Of a DNA stretch of 64,000 nt, positions 15,131-25,911 are shown one piece after another. Each line of letters begins with the position of its first letter. The stretch's first letter is position 1. The DNA comes from Ampullaceana balthica (lineage: Eukaryota > Mollusca > Gastropoda > Lymnaeidae). Both the position numbers and the translations under genes were made by a program. The notes under the pieces were generated by a model. It did no database searches and was not told the DNA's origin. It saw only the letters and a program-made list of their open reading frames with translations. The DNA is taken from positions 1-64,000 of the forward strand of contig CALYLW010001199.1 in assembly GCA_944989445.1 (NCBI GenBank), given 5' to 3'.

Positions 15131-15950
15131 AAGTGTGGTGGATGTGACGTGTGTGGATGTGAGATGTGTGGTGGTTGTGAGATGTGTGGTGGATGTGAGG
15201 TGTGTGGTGGATGTGAGATGTGTGGTGGATGTGAGGTGTGTGGTTGATGTGAGTGTGTGGTGGATGTGAGATGTGTGGTGGATGTGAGGTGTGTGGTGGA
15301 TGTGAGTGTGTGGATGTGGATGTGTGGTGATGTGTGATGTGTGGTGGATGTGAGATGTGTGGTGGATGTGTGATGTGTGGTGGATGTGAGATGTGTGGTG
15401 GATGTGAGATGTGTGGTGGATGTGTGATGTGTGGTGGACGTGGATGTGTGGTGGATGTGAGATGTGTGGTGGATGTGAGATGTGTGGTGGATGTGAGATG
15501 TGTGGTGGATGTGTGATGTGTGGTGGATGTGAGATGTGTGGTGGATGTGAGATGTGTGGTGGATGTGAGATGTGTGGTGGATGTGAGATGTGTGGTGGAT
15601 GTGAGATGTTTGGTGGATGTGATGTGTGGTGGATGTGAGATGTGTGGTGGATGTGAGATGTGTGGTGGATGTGAGATGTGTGGTGGATGTGAGATGTGTG
15701 GTGGATGTGTGATGTGTGGTGGATGTGTGATGTGTGGTGGATGTGAGATGTGTGGTGGATGTGAGATGTGTGGTGGGTGTGAGATGTGTGGTGGATGTGA
15801 GATGGGTGGTGGATGTGAGATGGGTGGTGGATGTGAGATGTGTGGTGGATGTGAGATGTGTGGTGGACGTGTGATATAAATAAATTAAGTGTGGTGGATG
15901 TGTGAGGGATAGAAACTCAGTGTGGTGGATGTGTGTGATGAGTGGGGATA
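15131..15950. repeat. 18-bp minisatellite, G/T-rich
   Basis: Tandem copies of GGATGTGAGATGTGTGGT (18 bp), with GAG/GTG interchange and some short units at the left edge. Because 18 is divisible by 3, it yields apparent frames of Met-Cys-Gly-Gly-Cys-Glu repeats. These have no start context, no splice signals and no flanking coding sequence, so they are not taken as genes. The 219 bp between this array and the satellite is unique sequence with no recognised feature. Confidence 0.93.
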
Positions 15951-16438
15951 AAGCCCAAGGGCTGTCTTTGTACCTTTTATAAAATTTAATAATGTTGTTA
16001 AGACCGCTCGTTTTTGAGGACCGGTTAACCGTTCAAAAAAAGACCGTTAACGTCAAAAAAAGACCGGTTAACCGTCGGTATTTTTCACTATGTTTTGTGA
16101 ACCAACAAGAGAATGAATAAAATTATCGCATCGTCTGATTTGACATCAAAACGCACGCGATGTACCGACTCTAGTCTAGTGTTGCCGTCAAAACAGCGAA
16201 TTCAACCCAAACAAAAAAAAATCCGAACAGCAAAATTAAACTGTATTGATATTCATTGTTTAAATTTGTATGTAATAAAAGTATTAAAACAGCATATTAT
16301 CAATTGTTGTCAAGTCAGTTTGTTTTTGCGGATCGGTTAATCGTTAAAAAAAAAGCCCGTTTTACTGTCCGGTCCGTATTTTACCTTAATTTTTTTAAGA
16401 ACCAACAAGTGAAGGCATCATATTACCGCCTCGCGAGG
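15951..16438. repeat. Imperfect direct repeat of a CCGGTTAACCG-type motif
   Basis: Around 16,017-16,110 the motif GACCGGTTAACCG recurs with poly-A spacers, followed by a stretch ending GAACCAACAAG. Around 16,325-16,415 a diverged copy (GATCGGTTAATCG, then GAACCAACAAG) repeats the same order. This looks like two copies of a roughly 100-bp unit about 300 bp apart. It could be a decayed transposon terminus; the family is not recognised. No gene is visible. Confidence 0.5.
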
Positions 16439-17345
16439 TCTTATCTTATCTTATCTGTTTACAGACGTTCCTTCTATACAGAAGATTATTGCATCCTACG
16501 CTTATCTATGGTTTGTATTTAGTCCTGCATTTTTATGAGAGATTTAAATGTTGATAAATTGTTGGTTTTTCTGGTTTCTTCAGGCAACCCATTCCACGCC
16601 CGAATTCCGGACGGGAAGAATGAAAATTTGTATGTGTTTGTTCTTGCATACGGAATAAGAAATGTGTTTTTATCCTTATGTCTATCTGAGGGTTGTATTA
16701 AGTTATCTTTGTGTTGTATGTCTAAATTAGAATTAATTGCTTTATCTATGATTGCTACTTTGCTCTTAGTTCTTCTATCCTCTAGTGTTCCAAGGTTTAG
16801 TTTAATGATTTAACTAATTGTGCTATTCTTTTCAATTTTGAATATTCTCCAGTAATGAATCTGGCAGCTCTTTTTTGAATTTGTTCTAGTTTATCAATGC
16901 TTTCTTTGGTGGATGGGTCCCATACAGAAGATGCATATTCTAGTACAGGTCTCACCAAAGTGAGATAGCATTTTAGTTTTATATCTCTATTACATTTGTT
17001 AAAGTTTCTTTTTTTATAAATCCTAAGGTTTTGTTTGATTTTTTAATAACTTCATTGACATGGGGATTCCATGATATTATTTTTGCATCTTTAGCTTGGG
17101 TCAGTTCTTTTCTATGGTCCATGAATGACATATTTTGAATTTATTTGTTTCTTTTTCTTTGTTACTCTTAACAGTTGACACTTTTCTGGGTGGAAACTCA
17201 TACTCCAGTTAGTTTCCCATTTTATCAATTCATCTAGGTCTTTTTGTAAAATTTTGCTATCTTGTTCTGATTTAATTGTTCTATAGATTGTACAATCATC
17301 AGCAAACAACCTAACTTTTGTTCCAGTGGCTCTGATTCTAAGTTT
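16439..17345 (-). mobile_element. LINE copy C, 5'-truncated, with RT FADD motif relic
   Basis: Read on the minus strand, this is the C-terminal part of a non-LTR reverse transcriptase followed by a short 3' UTR and a tail of GATAAG units at 16,439-16,458. The frame at 17,112-17,309 begins FADDCTIYR, the catalytic F/YADD motif of the polymerase palm, and runs into WSMSFHPEKCQLLRVTKKKK. Frameshifts follow, but the same C-terminal blocks as in the better copy at 50.2-51.4 kb are recognisable. The CR1/Jockey-like pattern (KYLGVLI, then W.PH) is seen in that copy. Truncation at 17,345 is typical of incomplete reverse transcription. It is dead. Confidence 0.85.
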
Positions 17346-17518
17346 GTAAGTAACGTCAATATGAGGCAGTCCATAAATGTCATAAAGTCAAAATACCCCC
17401 CCTCCCCACTTCTTCACAATTTGTCACAAATAGTACACTCCGCCTCTAAGACAATAATCACAACTAGATACGCCCCACGGCGTACCATACGCCGCAGACT
17501 TGCTCATGGATAGTGCAA

Positions 17519-17910
17519 AGAAAGAGGGGAAAGAACGGACACAAATTAAAGCACGATGAAATCAAAACAACGCGAGTGAACGTCGGGGGGGGGGCGACCT
17601 TAGCGTGCCAACCATAAACTGTGATTGGCTGACTCTAGCGATTGTCAGCCATGTTCACAAAAAGGGGGAAAAGAATGGGCACAAACACACATTTTTAAAA
17701 ATTAAAAAATAATGTTTTCGCTGGGGCTTGAACACAGGACCTTCCGCGTGTAAGGCGTGCGTGATAACTAGTACACTACGAATCTCACGTTATTCTGTGA
17801 AGGAACAACGCAAGTGAACGCAAGAACCATCGTTGGTCCCGAGATCACCTCTTCTTGCCAACTATAAACTGATTGGTCGACCCCAGCGAGGATCATTCGT
17901 CATGCTCATA
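17519..17910. repeat. Diverged direct duplication flanking a tRNA-like sequence
   Basis: Two related segments lie about 240 bp apart. 17,571-17,660 holds ACAACGCGAGTGAACG, then GCCAACCATAAACTG and TGGCTGACTCTAGCG. 17,807-17,910 holds ACAACGCAAGTGAACG, then GCCAACTATAAACTG and TGGTCGACCCCAGCG. A second shared block, GGAAAGAACGGACACAAA versus GAAAAGAATGGGCACAAA, precedes each. The duplication surrounds the tRNA-like sequence at 17.75 kb, suggesting a partly tandem, tRNA-containing dispersed repeat. The rest of 17,346-18,415 has no recognisable gene. Confidence 0.55.
17714..17785 (-). pseudogene. tRNA-Val(UAC)-like pseudogene or SINE head
   Basis: On the minus strand the A-box region is GTAGTGTACTAGTTATCACG, the anticodon loop is CTTACAC (anticodon TAC, valine) within GCACGCCTTACACGCGG, and the B-box region is TGTTCAAGCCCC. 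The order and spacing match eukaryotic tRNA-Val. The acceptor stem pairs at only about four of seven positions and the T-stem has a mismatch, so a functional tRNA is unlikely. It could be a true tRNA pseudogene or the head of an uncharacterised SINE, given the duplicated flanks. Confidence 0.6.
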
Positions 17911-18415
17911 CTCGCTTTGGTGAATTATATATATTGATGCCGTTACATATTGTTATCACGAATTGCTTAATGATGTGACGTACATTTGGCACTTTTAACT
18001 CCTCCCTTTGTCATAATCCATAACTAATTTCGTACCCCCACCCTCTAAAAGCTTCACATTTTCGAAATCATTGCTCTCCAAACCCCAGTGCTGTATTCGG
18101 CCATTCGATTCGTCATTGTCTGCTAGGCAAAGTATAAGTGAATAACTTTGTGAATTCGATCAAGTGAACTGGACAAACAGATCACACGGTTTTACTTTGA
18201 AACCACCACTTGTTCTTGCCATGTTATCAACAAATTTAACTGTTTGTGCTACAAGCAACGCTTGGAGTTTAGGAGAATCTGTGACTTCACACGCTCTTTA
18301 CCGCCATCCCCTGGTCACTCTTCTTGTGGGGGTGGGGTCAACCGACAAATTTAACCGAAAAAGTTTCTTGTAATCTTTTAAATAATTCCTTAAAGATTTC
18401 CTCATCCTGCCCTTG

Positions 18416-18758
18416 TTAGCTATATACAACCCTCAGATAGACATAGGGATAAAAACACTTTTCTTATATACAACCCTCAGATAGACATAATAGGGATAAA
18501 AACACTTTTCTTATATACAACCCTCAGATAGACATAGGGATAAAAAACACTTTTCGTATTACGTATGCAAGAACAAACACATTCAAATTCTCGTTCTTCC
18601 CGTCCGGAATTCGGGGCTTGGAATGGGTTGCCTGATGAAACGAGTAAAACAAACACTCTAACAACATTTAAAACTCTAATAAAAATGCAAGACAAGACAT
18701 TGATAAACCATGGATAATCTTCTGTATAGGAGGAGCCTCTCTAACTGATAAGATATTT
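18416..18758 (+). mobile_element. LINE copy D, short 3' fragment with internal triplication
   Basis: This is a plus-sense fragment of the same LINE as copy C. A frame resembling PYARTNTFKFSFFPSGIR is followed by WNGLP and the 3' UTR, ending in a weak GATAAG tail. Its 5' part is a local triplication: the block beginning TATACAACCCTCAGATAGAC occurs three times between 18,420 and 18,545. That is unusual for a truncated copy and probably reflects later slippage. Confidence 0.8.
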
Positions 18759-18842
18759 TAACCCATTCTGTAGTTTTTCCAATGGCCTCTTTTAAATTTC
18801 AAGTAATATTATGGCATGATTTTTTTTATTTGTTTAAAGGTG

Positions 18843-19325
18843 ATTCCCTTTGATATACGGGGGTTACGTTCCTTCCCCCTCACGCGAATTATTGATGCAG
18901 CTTTAAAACGACGATGTTTGATAATATATAAGCTAAAAAATATGCTTCCAAAACACAGTCTTACTCGTTAATACAGTATACATGTAATAATGTAGCAATA
19001 TATAGATATGATAAATCAAAAAGCTTTTAATTTTTTTTTGTACTCACCAATAATGAATGATGATGCTGATGTTATTCGCTGTGCCACACAATGAGGATGA
19101 TTATGGTGACACTGATGTACGGCACAGCTACCTGCTTTTTCTAATTTTGTCTTTTATATTAACTGACAATATTTTAAATTTATTTACTGGTTAGGGTGAA
19201 TGTGAGTTTATTTCTGCTAAAAAATGCACGAAATTGTGGAAAAAAAACAAAAAAACTTTGAGAGCGAAATCCGCGAGTACGCAAACGCTTGACTTAACCG
19301 CGAATGGGTAAGGGTATAGTGTATT
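18843..19325. mobile_element. Possible Tigger/mariner-like non-autonomous element
   Basis: The left part holds ATACGGGGGTTACGTTCC followed by ACGCGAATTATT. The right part holds GAAATCCGCGAGTACG, then ACCGCGAATGGGTAAGGG and TATAGTG. Terminal GGGTTACGTTCC-like and CGCGAA motifs recall Tigger-type DNA transposons, but clean inverted termini and a TA duplication could not be fixed by eye. The call is tentative. Confidence 0.3.
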
Positions 19326-19744
19326 TTATCTAATGCAAACCTTAGTTTACAAGCTCTAGTTAGAATTTAAATTCTGTATGAGAATCTAAAATATGCAAGT
19401 GAAACTGTTACACTATACGTATGCCAATATTTCATATGTACTTACTACAAAGAGCTGTAGGCTAACAACAATTATTAAAATTTTGTTGCCCTAATTGTTT
19501 TTGTTTTGTTTAGGGATAAGAGAAGTATGTCAATTATACTTTAAGAAATATAAAACCAAAATTAACTAATTATTAAATTTAAATAACATTTAATAGTCTT
19601 AATATCTAAATTCATACATGCCTGTATTAATGGTAATAAAAATGTATCTGTACATTTAGAGGCCTGTAGTTTTTCAGTTAAAATCCACCATAACCATTTT
19701 AATATGATATGAATGTTTATTTAATTATTATATGTATGTTATTA

Positions 19745-19822
19745 TCGCCATGTCAAGCGCGGTGAGCCCGGTTCCTTGCAGGTATACAGCGCTGTATAAA
19801 TTATCAATTTATTATTATTGTA
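19745..19822 (+). mobile_element. Short L2-like LINE 3' tail
   Basis: The stretch has TCAAGCGCGGTGAG, then ACAGCGCTGTATAAAT and an ATT repeat. That order (AAGCGC..TGAG, GCGCTATATAAAT, short tail) is typical of L2-type LINE 3' ends and of the SINEs that borrow them. Only about 80 bp remain. Confidence 0.4.
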
Positions 19823-19867
19823 ATCCCCTTAAATTATTCATACTTGTGAGTCAGGCTGTGGATGGGG

Positions 19868-20620
19868 TTAGAATGCCAGACTAACACGAACAAAAGCGGC
19901 GGTTGGTTGTTCGTCCGTCGAGTTGACAAGGACCACTCTAGTCATCCGAGGGTTGCTGAGACTGGCTCTGTCTGTGTGTGCGCAGATGGCTGACGAGGCC
20001 GATCCTTGCACGGAAGGTTCAGGAACAGAAGGGACAAGGGACGAGTGGGACGTCTCCAGGAGGGTTGACAGCACGGGCCTTTCGGGCTTGAGACTTCTTT
20101 TCTGAGGCGGTGATCCTGTTTGCCTCGCATGACTTGGCACCTATGTGGATGGAAGAGCGCCAGGTGGATCGGTCCATTGCAGCTTGTTCCCACGTGTCTG
20201 GGTTGATGACAAACGCTTTTCAGTGAGGCTTTCAGGGTGTCTTTGAAGCGTTTCTTTTGCCCACCGTGGGACCACTGGCCATGCTGGAGCTCGCCATAGA
20301 AGAGTCTCTTTGGCAGTCTCTCGTCTGGCATTCAGACTACGTGCCCTGCCCAGCGAAGCTGGGACTGCATCAGAAGGGTGAAGATGCTGTGGAGACCTGC
20401 TTTGGTTAGTACCACTGTGTCTGAAATTTTGTCCTGCCACTTTATGCCGAGGATCTTCCTGAAGCTTGTTGTGTGAATGCGGTATAGAAGATATCAATAC
20501 CATCATCTGGCTGTCTGATGTTTGGGAGATTTCTGAGGCTTGTTGTATGCAGGTGACTCGACTATCTTGCATGGCGTTGGTATTGATGGTATACTGGCCT
20601 CGTGTCGCAGAGTTACATGG
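19868..20620 (-). pseudogene. Second LINE family: degenerate C-terminal RT region
   Basis: On the minus strand, residues resembling RKILGIKWQDKISDTVVLTK and then QLRWAGHVV and LPKRLFYGELQHGQ, SHGGQKKRFKDTLKASLK can be read. They are the conserved C-terminal region of a large class of invertebrate LINE reverse transcriptases. A stop lies between the HVV and MPDERLPKR segments, and a frameshift follows KASLKS. Beyond it the expected zinc-finger-like tail is scrambled. The family differs from the GATAA-tailed LINE elsewhere in this window. It is a pseudogene without visible target duplications. Confidence 0.75.
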
Positions 20621-20629
20621 TGAGCACAA

Positions 20630-21995
20630 CCACCTTGATTACTTTCAATACTTTCATCTTTATTTGAGTGCTCTCGCCTCTCATGGTTCATACACATCTA
20701 GACATATTTATTATGTTATGAAATGCTTAGCTTAAGCCCTGGTTTAGAAATAGTTGTTTAAAAATGTAGTTTACACTTTGTGCAACAGTACAATTAATTA
20801 TTGGTAAATAAATTATTGAGGAAGTCAAGCTACACAAAAGATATTTTTTTATTCTATTAAGAAGATTAGACATGAATTTATTTGGAAATGCTGCAGACAA
20901 CATGCTATTGTCATCGATATAAATAATCAATAGTAATTGTTTCTTTTGTTAAAACTTAAAACTCATGTTTTTAAAATATGGGGAGAGGAGAATGAGAATA
21001 GAGGCTAAATTCCTGGTAAATATTGCAAAAATGGTAATTATTTATTATAAAAAAAAGATTGTAACATAAAATAAAAATATATTAGTTATCAGGATTAATT
21101 TTATCTTTAGTAAATCTATCCATTATTTTATCAATTTTTAATTTTGATTTATCTGTATTAAAATATAGATTCTAGAATGTACAGACATGTGGCAATGAGC
21201 AATATTTAGTTTTATCATTTAAAATTTGTTTTTATTTGGGAATAATTAATTTTTATTAAACAAGCAGGGAAATTCTTAAAAGAGGTTTTAAATATTTAAA
21301 AATTTAAATCACATCAGAGTTCAAGCCAAATAAATAGTAAAAAGGAAGATTATGAAAGAAAATAACTTAAATAGTTTTATTTTGATTAAAGTATTAAAAC
21401 AGTTCCCATTAAAAGATATGAGATTCTTATAAATAGCAATAGCAGTATCAAAGTTCAACAAAATTATGAAGAGAAAAAAATCAAAGTTATTGACTGATTA
21501 AAGTAATTATCAGTAAAACAAGTATAGAAACATGTATTGGATTGAGTATTTAAGCTGAAGTAAATTTGATTTGTGTCTTTAAGCTTTTGCCTTAAGAAGC
21601 CTCAATTTTCAAAGGTAACTCAGTCATCCTGCAAATTTAAAAAAAATAATTAAAAATTAAGATTAAAAATCAATAAAATACTTTTTAAACTATGCTGAGG
21701 TATTGGTGCTGCGATAATCCAACAAGATTTCCTTAAGTTTTTTAAATTTTGCAAATAACTTATTATTAAAAGACTTTACCGGTTATCGTTTTAAGTTTTA
21801 TGGATATTTTTAATTTGCTCTCACTAAGTAAAGTTTTTGTGGTTTTTTTTTGGTGTGAAGTTGACAAATGAAACACACTCACATATTGTGAGTTAAATAA
21901 TTCTAATTAATTTTTTTAATTACTTGTCAGCGTATTAGTGAGAATTCTCTTCCTTAGAGTTGATTTTAGGTGTTAAATATGTACTACGTAATATT
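20630..21995. other. AT-rich intergenic sequence without recognised features
   Basis: About 1.4 kb of AT-rich sequence with homopolymer runs. No exon-like frame, RNA gene or repeat family was recognised on either strand. Confidence 0.6.
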
Positions 21996-21999
21996 TTAA

Positions 22000-23029
22000 C
22001 CCACGAACTGTGGTATAGAATCTTGCTGTAATGTGTAGGCTTTTTTGATCATTTGGGTGCCATCAGAAAAAGTAAAAAATGGCATACAAATATTGTTATA
22101 AAACCCCAATAACTATATATGTTTAGAAAGGGGAATGGATGGAGATTATGTTAGCTCTTTTAACCACCCTCCCAAAAAATAAAATTATGTGACTTTGACT
22201 TTGGAATGCTCAAGGAAAAATTTTTTTACAAAATGTTTTTACTTTCAAGTACCCTTAACATATATTTTTTTTAAAGATTACATTAAAATACTTATAAAAC
22301 ATGATAGATATTTCATTTATCTTTCAGAAAATGTATAGTTTTAAAAAGTTTTGAGTACAAATAAATCAATAAATCTTTGCAAATGAAAAAAGTCAACAAT
22401 ATTTATTCCGGGGGGTCGGGACCAAAGGGTGACAGAATATACCAAAATAAAAAAACATTAACATATCATTATAAGTAAAAAGAAAACATGAGGTAATAAA
22501 TATTATAAACATAATCAGATGCATTCTCATCTGATTTTGCCAATTGCCACTTAAATGGATCTGGTTCGATGTCAAACTGTGATTCAATTCATGACTAGCG
22601 CTGGCACTAGTACTAGTGCTAAGACTAGCATCGGATTTACGAGAACTATAAAAAGGAATCGGAGCTAAGATTATCATGTGGAATATTAAAATCATCGCAT
22701 TATCACTTAGATCTTCATATATCAGGCTTTCAAATATATTTCTACCTTTTTTTAAACCTTAATCCAAAGTTCCATTTTGGTTTCAAAATCGGCGTAAGAA
22801 AATAGTATTTATAACACACCGATAAAAAATACTATTTTTAAAGTTTTTAACCTCAAGCTTGACCCGGAAGAAGATGTAATTATTAATAAAAGGAAGTGGC
22901 TCAGTTTACGATAAAATAGTGGATTGGAAGTTGCTATTTGACCGTGATTTTTGTCGGTCGTTTTTATCGGCCGTCACAGTACGAAATGCGCCGATCGGCC
23001 TGTTTTTTCGGCCGACCACAGTTCGCGGG
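22000..23029. mobile_element. piggyBac-like element with TTAA target duplication
   Basis: The 1,030-bp segment starts CCCACGAACTGTGGT and ends ACCACAGTTCGCGGG, which are inverted repeats matching at 14 of 15 positions. It is flanked on both sides by TTAA (21,996-21,999 and 23,030-23,033). TTAA duplication and CCC/GGG ends are the known hallmarks of the piggyBac superfamily. Subterminal sequence on the right is rich in CGGCCG and CGATCGG palindromes. A minus-strand frame at 22,393-22,695 shows a Ser/Thr-rich stretch but no DDE domain I can recognise. It is too short for the usual transposase, so probably a non-autonomous or deleted copy. Confidence 0.8.
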
Positions 23030-23250
23030 TTAAGATGTTTATTGATTTGTTAACTATCTATTTTTAAATAATCTTTTTTTAAACTGTTCATATTTGTAAA
23101 GGATCAGTATGGTTAATTACAAGTTATCTGTTTAAGGAAGATTTTCTTAATCTTAACTATCTAATTATAGGGGATTTTTTTATCTAAACTATATTGAAAA
23201 TTTTCACCATTCTTTTTATGGCTTGGACAAAAAAATGTCCCCTAAACATT

Positions 23251-25911
23251 TTATAAATATTTCATATATCCTTGTGACAATATACTAACCCATTCATCAT
23301 CATTTATTTCTGAGGTATCTTGATTGTCCTTTTTTTCTTCTGCAATCGACTTGACTTTCATCACTTTGTCAGTCCAAGTGCATCCGACTCTTTCATCTCC
23401 CACAAAGTTTTTAGTTGTTATTGAGGCATCATCACAAATCACAAGGCTTTCTGATGCAAAAATATTTCTAAGTTGCTTTGAGTTTATCTCAAAATAAACA
23501 CATTTTTTTATTTCTTGAAACAATCACATAACATATTTGAAATTCACGTAAACTTTATCTATTTTTAATTACAGACCTCCAATTAACAAATTTGATATAT
23601 TATATCTTATAAGTTATAAAGAGTTAGATATAACATATGAACATAAATAATTATATTAATTGACAAAACCTCAACATGCCTAGGATCCATAATAATCAGA
23701 GTATTTCATCATGGGACCTTGAGAAACAACAGAATTTTATTTTTTATATATATATTAGCTCACCCACTATTGGACTGTCTCCTAAAGTCTTAATTCGAAC
23801 TGAAGTGCCGTTAGATACTTCCACTTTATCACGATCTTCCTCTTTAAAAAGTAAAAAGACATCCCCAGGAGATGACTTTGCCGTAATGTCTTTAATCATG
23901 ACTTCAATTTTGGAATCTTGAACTAAAGATTTAACTTCATCAACCAAAAGTCTGTCTGTCTTTCCTTTTGCTTTCACGTCTGAAATACATTTTTTTGAAA
24001 GGTCATTCAAACAGTTTTTACATTACTGAATTTTGTAAGATGCATACTTCAGGGCTAAATACTACAGTCAGAGGCTTCACTAGGGTAGGTTTCAGTGCGG
24101 TAGGTCATGGTGTCACCCCCTCATCACTTACCCCTTGCCAAAGTATGGGGACATACAGACTTTTACACTATGGTGTTACCCCTTGTGATGGTGTAACCTG
24201 GTGTGGTCCGCAACTCACTAGTGACGCCTATGACTATATTCAAAATTTTTAGAATTAAATATGTATGAAATTTGAGCTTCAAATTAAGGATCAATCAGTC
24301 AACAGTTAATAATTAATTGTGAAAGTGAAAAGTAGCTTTACACACACCATAGGAAGAGTTCAGATATCCTGTTGAAACTTTGGTTGTCTCATTGAAGTTG
24401 GGCTCAATTTCCTCTCCGCTCGCATTGAACTTCCTTCTATAAGCCCTTTCTATTTCTATGAACAAAATGTAGTATCTTGCCTAGTTGACAACAACAACAA
24501 CAAAAAAAGAAGAAAGATTCATATAATTTACCTCTTTCTAACTAATTTATGTTTTCTCCAAATAATGTTTTACTTTAAGAACCAGATTATTTGGATATTT
24601 GTATATGGTTAATTCTTATAGTCAATGCCGTCAATCGGTTTATAACAAAATAGATTTTCTCCCAAATACGGTCATATTTACTATCAAAATCTTAAAAGAG
24701 TGTATCAATTATCAATATTAAAAAAATTAAAATTGTCTTATCTTATCTATACAGAGACGTTCCTTCTAAACTATACAGAAGATTATTGCATCCACAGACC
24801 ATGCTAGTCTGTTGGCAAGTGACGCAGCATTCACAGGCCAGGGGTATGAGGGTTCCACACTATTCCCAGCCGCCTTTGTTTCCCTAACTGTGTGTCATGC
24901 ACCCATTCGGAGATGGGTGGACTCAGGGGCACCCTTGACACCTGGGAAAAAATCCCTACCTTCATGGAGATTTCGAACCTGTGACCATCGGTACGCCAGC
25001 CGAGCGCGAATGCATCTCAACCACCGCACCCACTTTTCTTGTGATAGTAATAATAGTATTCTAAACTAATTATCTTAACATTTACCTTTGAAGCTGCTGA
25101 TCCGCTGTTAATGCTAATTCTTGCTTGGCTCTTAATTTGGCCTTCACACAGTACACCAGGATTATCTCTGAGAAAGTGAAATGGTTTAGTATGGTATATT
25201 TAAACTTAATTCATATATCTCAACCGTCTTTCATCTTGTTAATGGTAATAGTATAGTACATTTTAAACTGATTTGATATTCAGCAAAAACATATGATTTT
25301 CACCAGGTTTTCTAATATAGTATAATAATATAGGCCTATAATGAAATTCTAAAGTTAGTATAATACAGAATTATAATCGATGTTGGCTTATAATTACTAA
25401 TTAATTACAAATGCCAAACGGCGACGCCAAAGCCATCTATCATATGATTAATATGAATAATGATGGTCTTCTAAGACAGTTGCAAGCCAGCAAGGCTTGG
25501 GACATTTTAGTTTTAGACTTAGGACAAAAATGGGTAATGTCAGTAATGAGTAATGTTTAGATTAGATTTGATTAGATTTAGATGCAAGATTGTGATATTA
25601 CATTTTTTTCCCCCAGCCTGATTGCAGTCCCCACTTAAGTCTTAAACTTAAGTAGATAAGTAGGCTAGATAAATTTTTTTTAACATTGACAATCAAACTC
25701 AAACAGTCATAAGCTGAAGATTTGTGATTGCATCCAGTCTCTAATTGAATCAAAGTCAAAGTGTAATAGATAATATATATAATATTATATATACTATAAC
25801 TTACTTCCGTGACTTAATTAAATCTGCTTGATATTGTTCCCAATTTCCATTCCATTGGACATTTTGAACAGGCAAATTTTCTAGTGGCTTGTTATCATAA
25901 ATACGACTCAT
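23251..25911 (-). CDS. ARPIN: Arpin, Arp2/3 complex inhibitor (5 coding exons)
   Basis: Minus-strand exons: 25805-25911, 25086-25167, 24348-24480, 23764-23979, and 23251-23450 with stop TAA. All introns are GT-AG and phases match, giving 245 residues against about 226 in the human protein. The start MSRIYDNKPLENLPVQ is the family's N-terminus. Other family blocks are RYYILFIE (about 65-72), RRKFNASGEEIEPNF (about 76-90), SSYDVKAKGKTDRL, RIKTLGDSPIVESL and GDERVGCTWTDKV. The acidic tail reads NDDEW near residue 233. Arpin binds and inhibits Arp2/3 at lamellipodia, using this acidic tryptophan motif. Here the frame continues 12 residues past the tryptophan, where known Arpins stop almost at once. 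A GTTAGT donor-like site right after TGG (exon end 23290) could instead splice to an unseen last exon. It is divergent from TATDN3. Introns carry a MITE and a SINE. Confidence 0.9.
24069..24232. mobile_element. hAT-type MITE, CAGAGGCGTCAC family, in ARPIN intron 3
   Basis: It starts CAGAGGCTTCACTAGGG and ends CTAGTGACGCCTATG, which are inverted termini. The flanks ACTACAGT and ACTATATT match at 6 of 8 bases, as an aged hAT target duplication. Inside lie two GGTGTNACCCC and GTGATGGTGTAACC segments, the same unit that is expanded into an 18-bp array at 42 kb. Confidence 0.7.
24737..25032 (-). mobile_element. tRNA-derived SINE, antisense, in ARPIN intron 2
   Basis: On the minus strand the head reads GGTGCGGTGGTTGAGATGC (A box, degenerate), then ACCGATGGTCACAGGTTCGA (B box). 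The body and 3' end follow, with the shared stem-loop and an AGATAAGATAAG tail at 24,737-24,750. It is the most diverged SINE copy in the window, with insertions in the 3' stem-loop. Confidence 0.8.

Noticed and set aside
15334..15879. Cys-rich repeat proteins (MCGGCE)
   Set aside because: Translation of an 18-bp minisatellite. Units with deletions shift the frame, and nothing outside the array supports a gene.
16113..16522. Small proteins in the 16.1-16.5 kb frames
   Set aside because: AT-rich random-looking frames with no recognisable domain; the second runs into the LINE tail.
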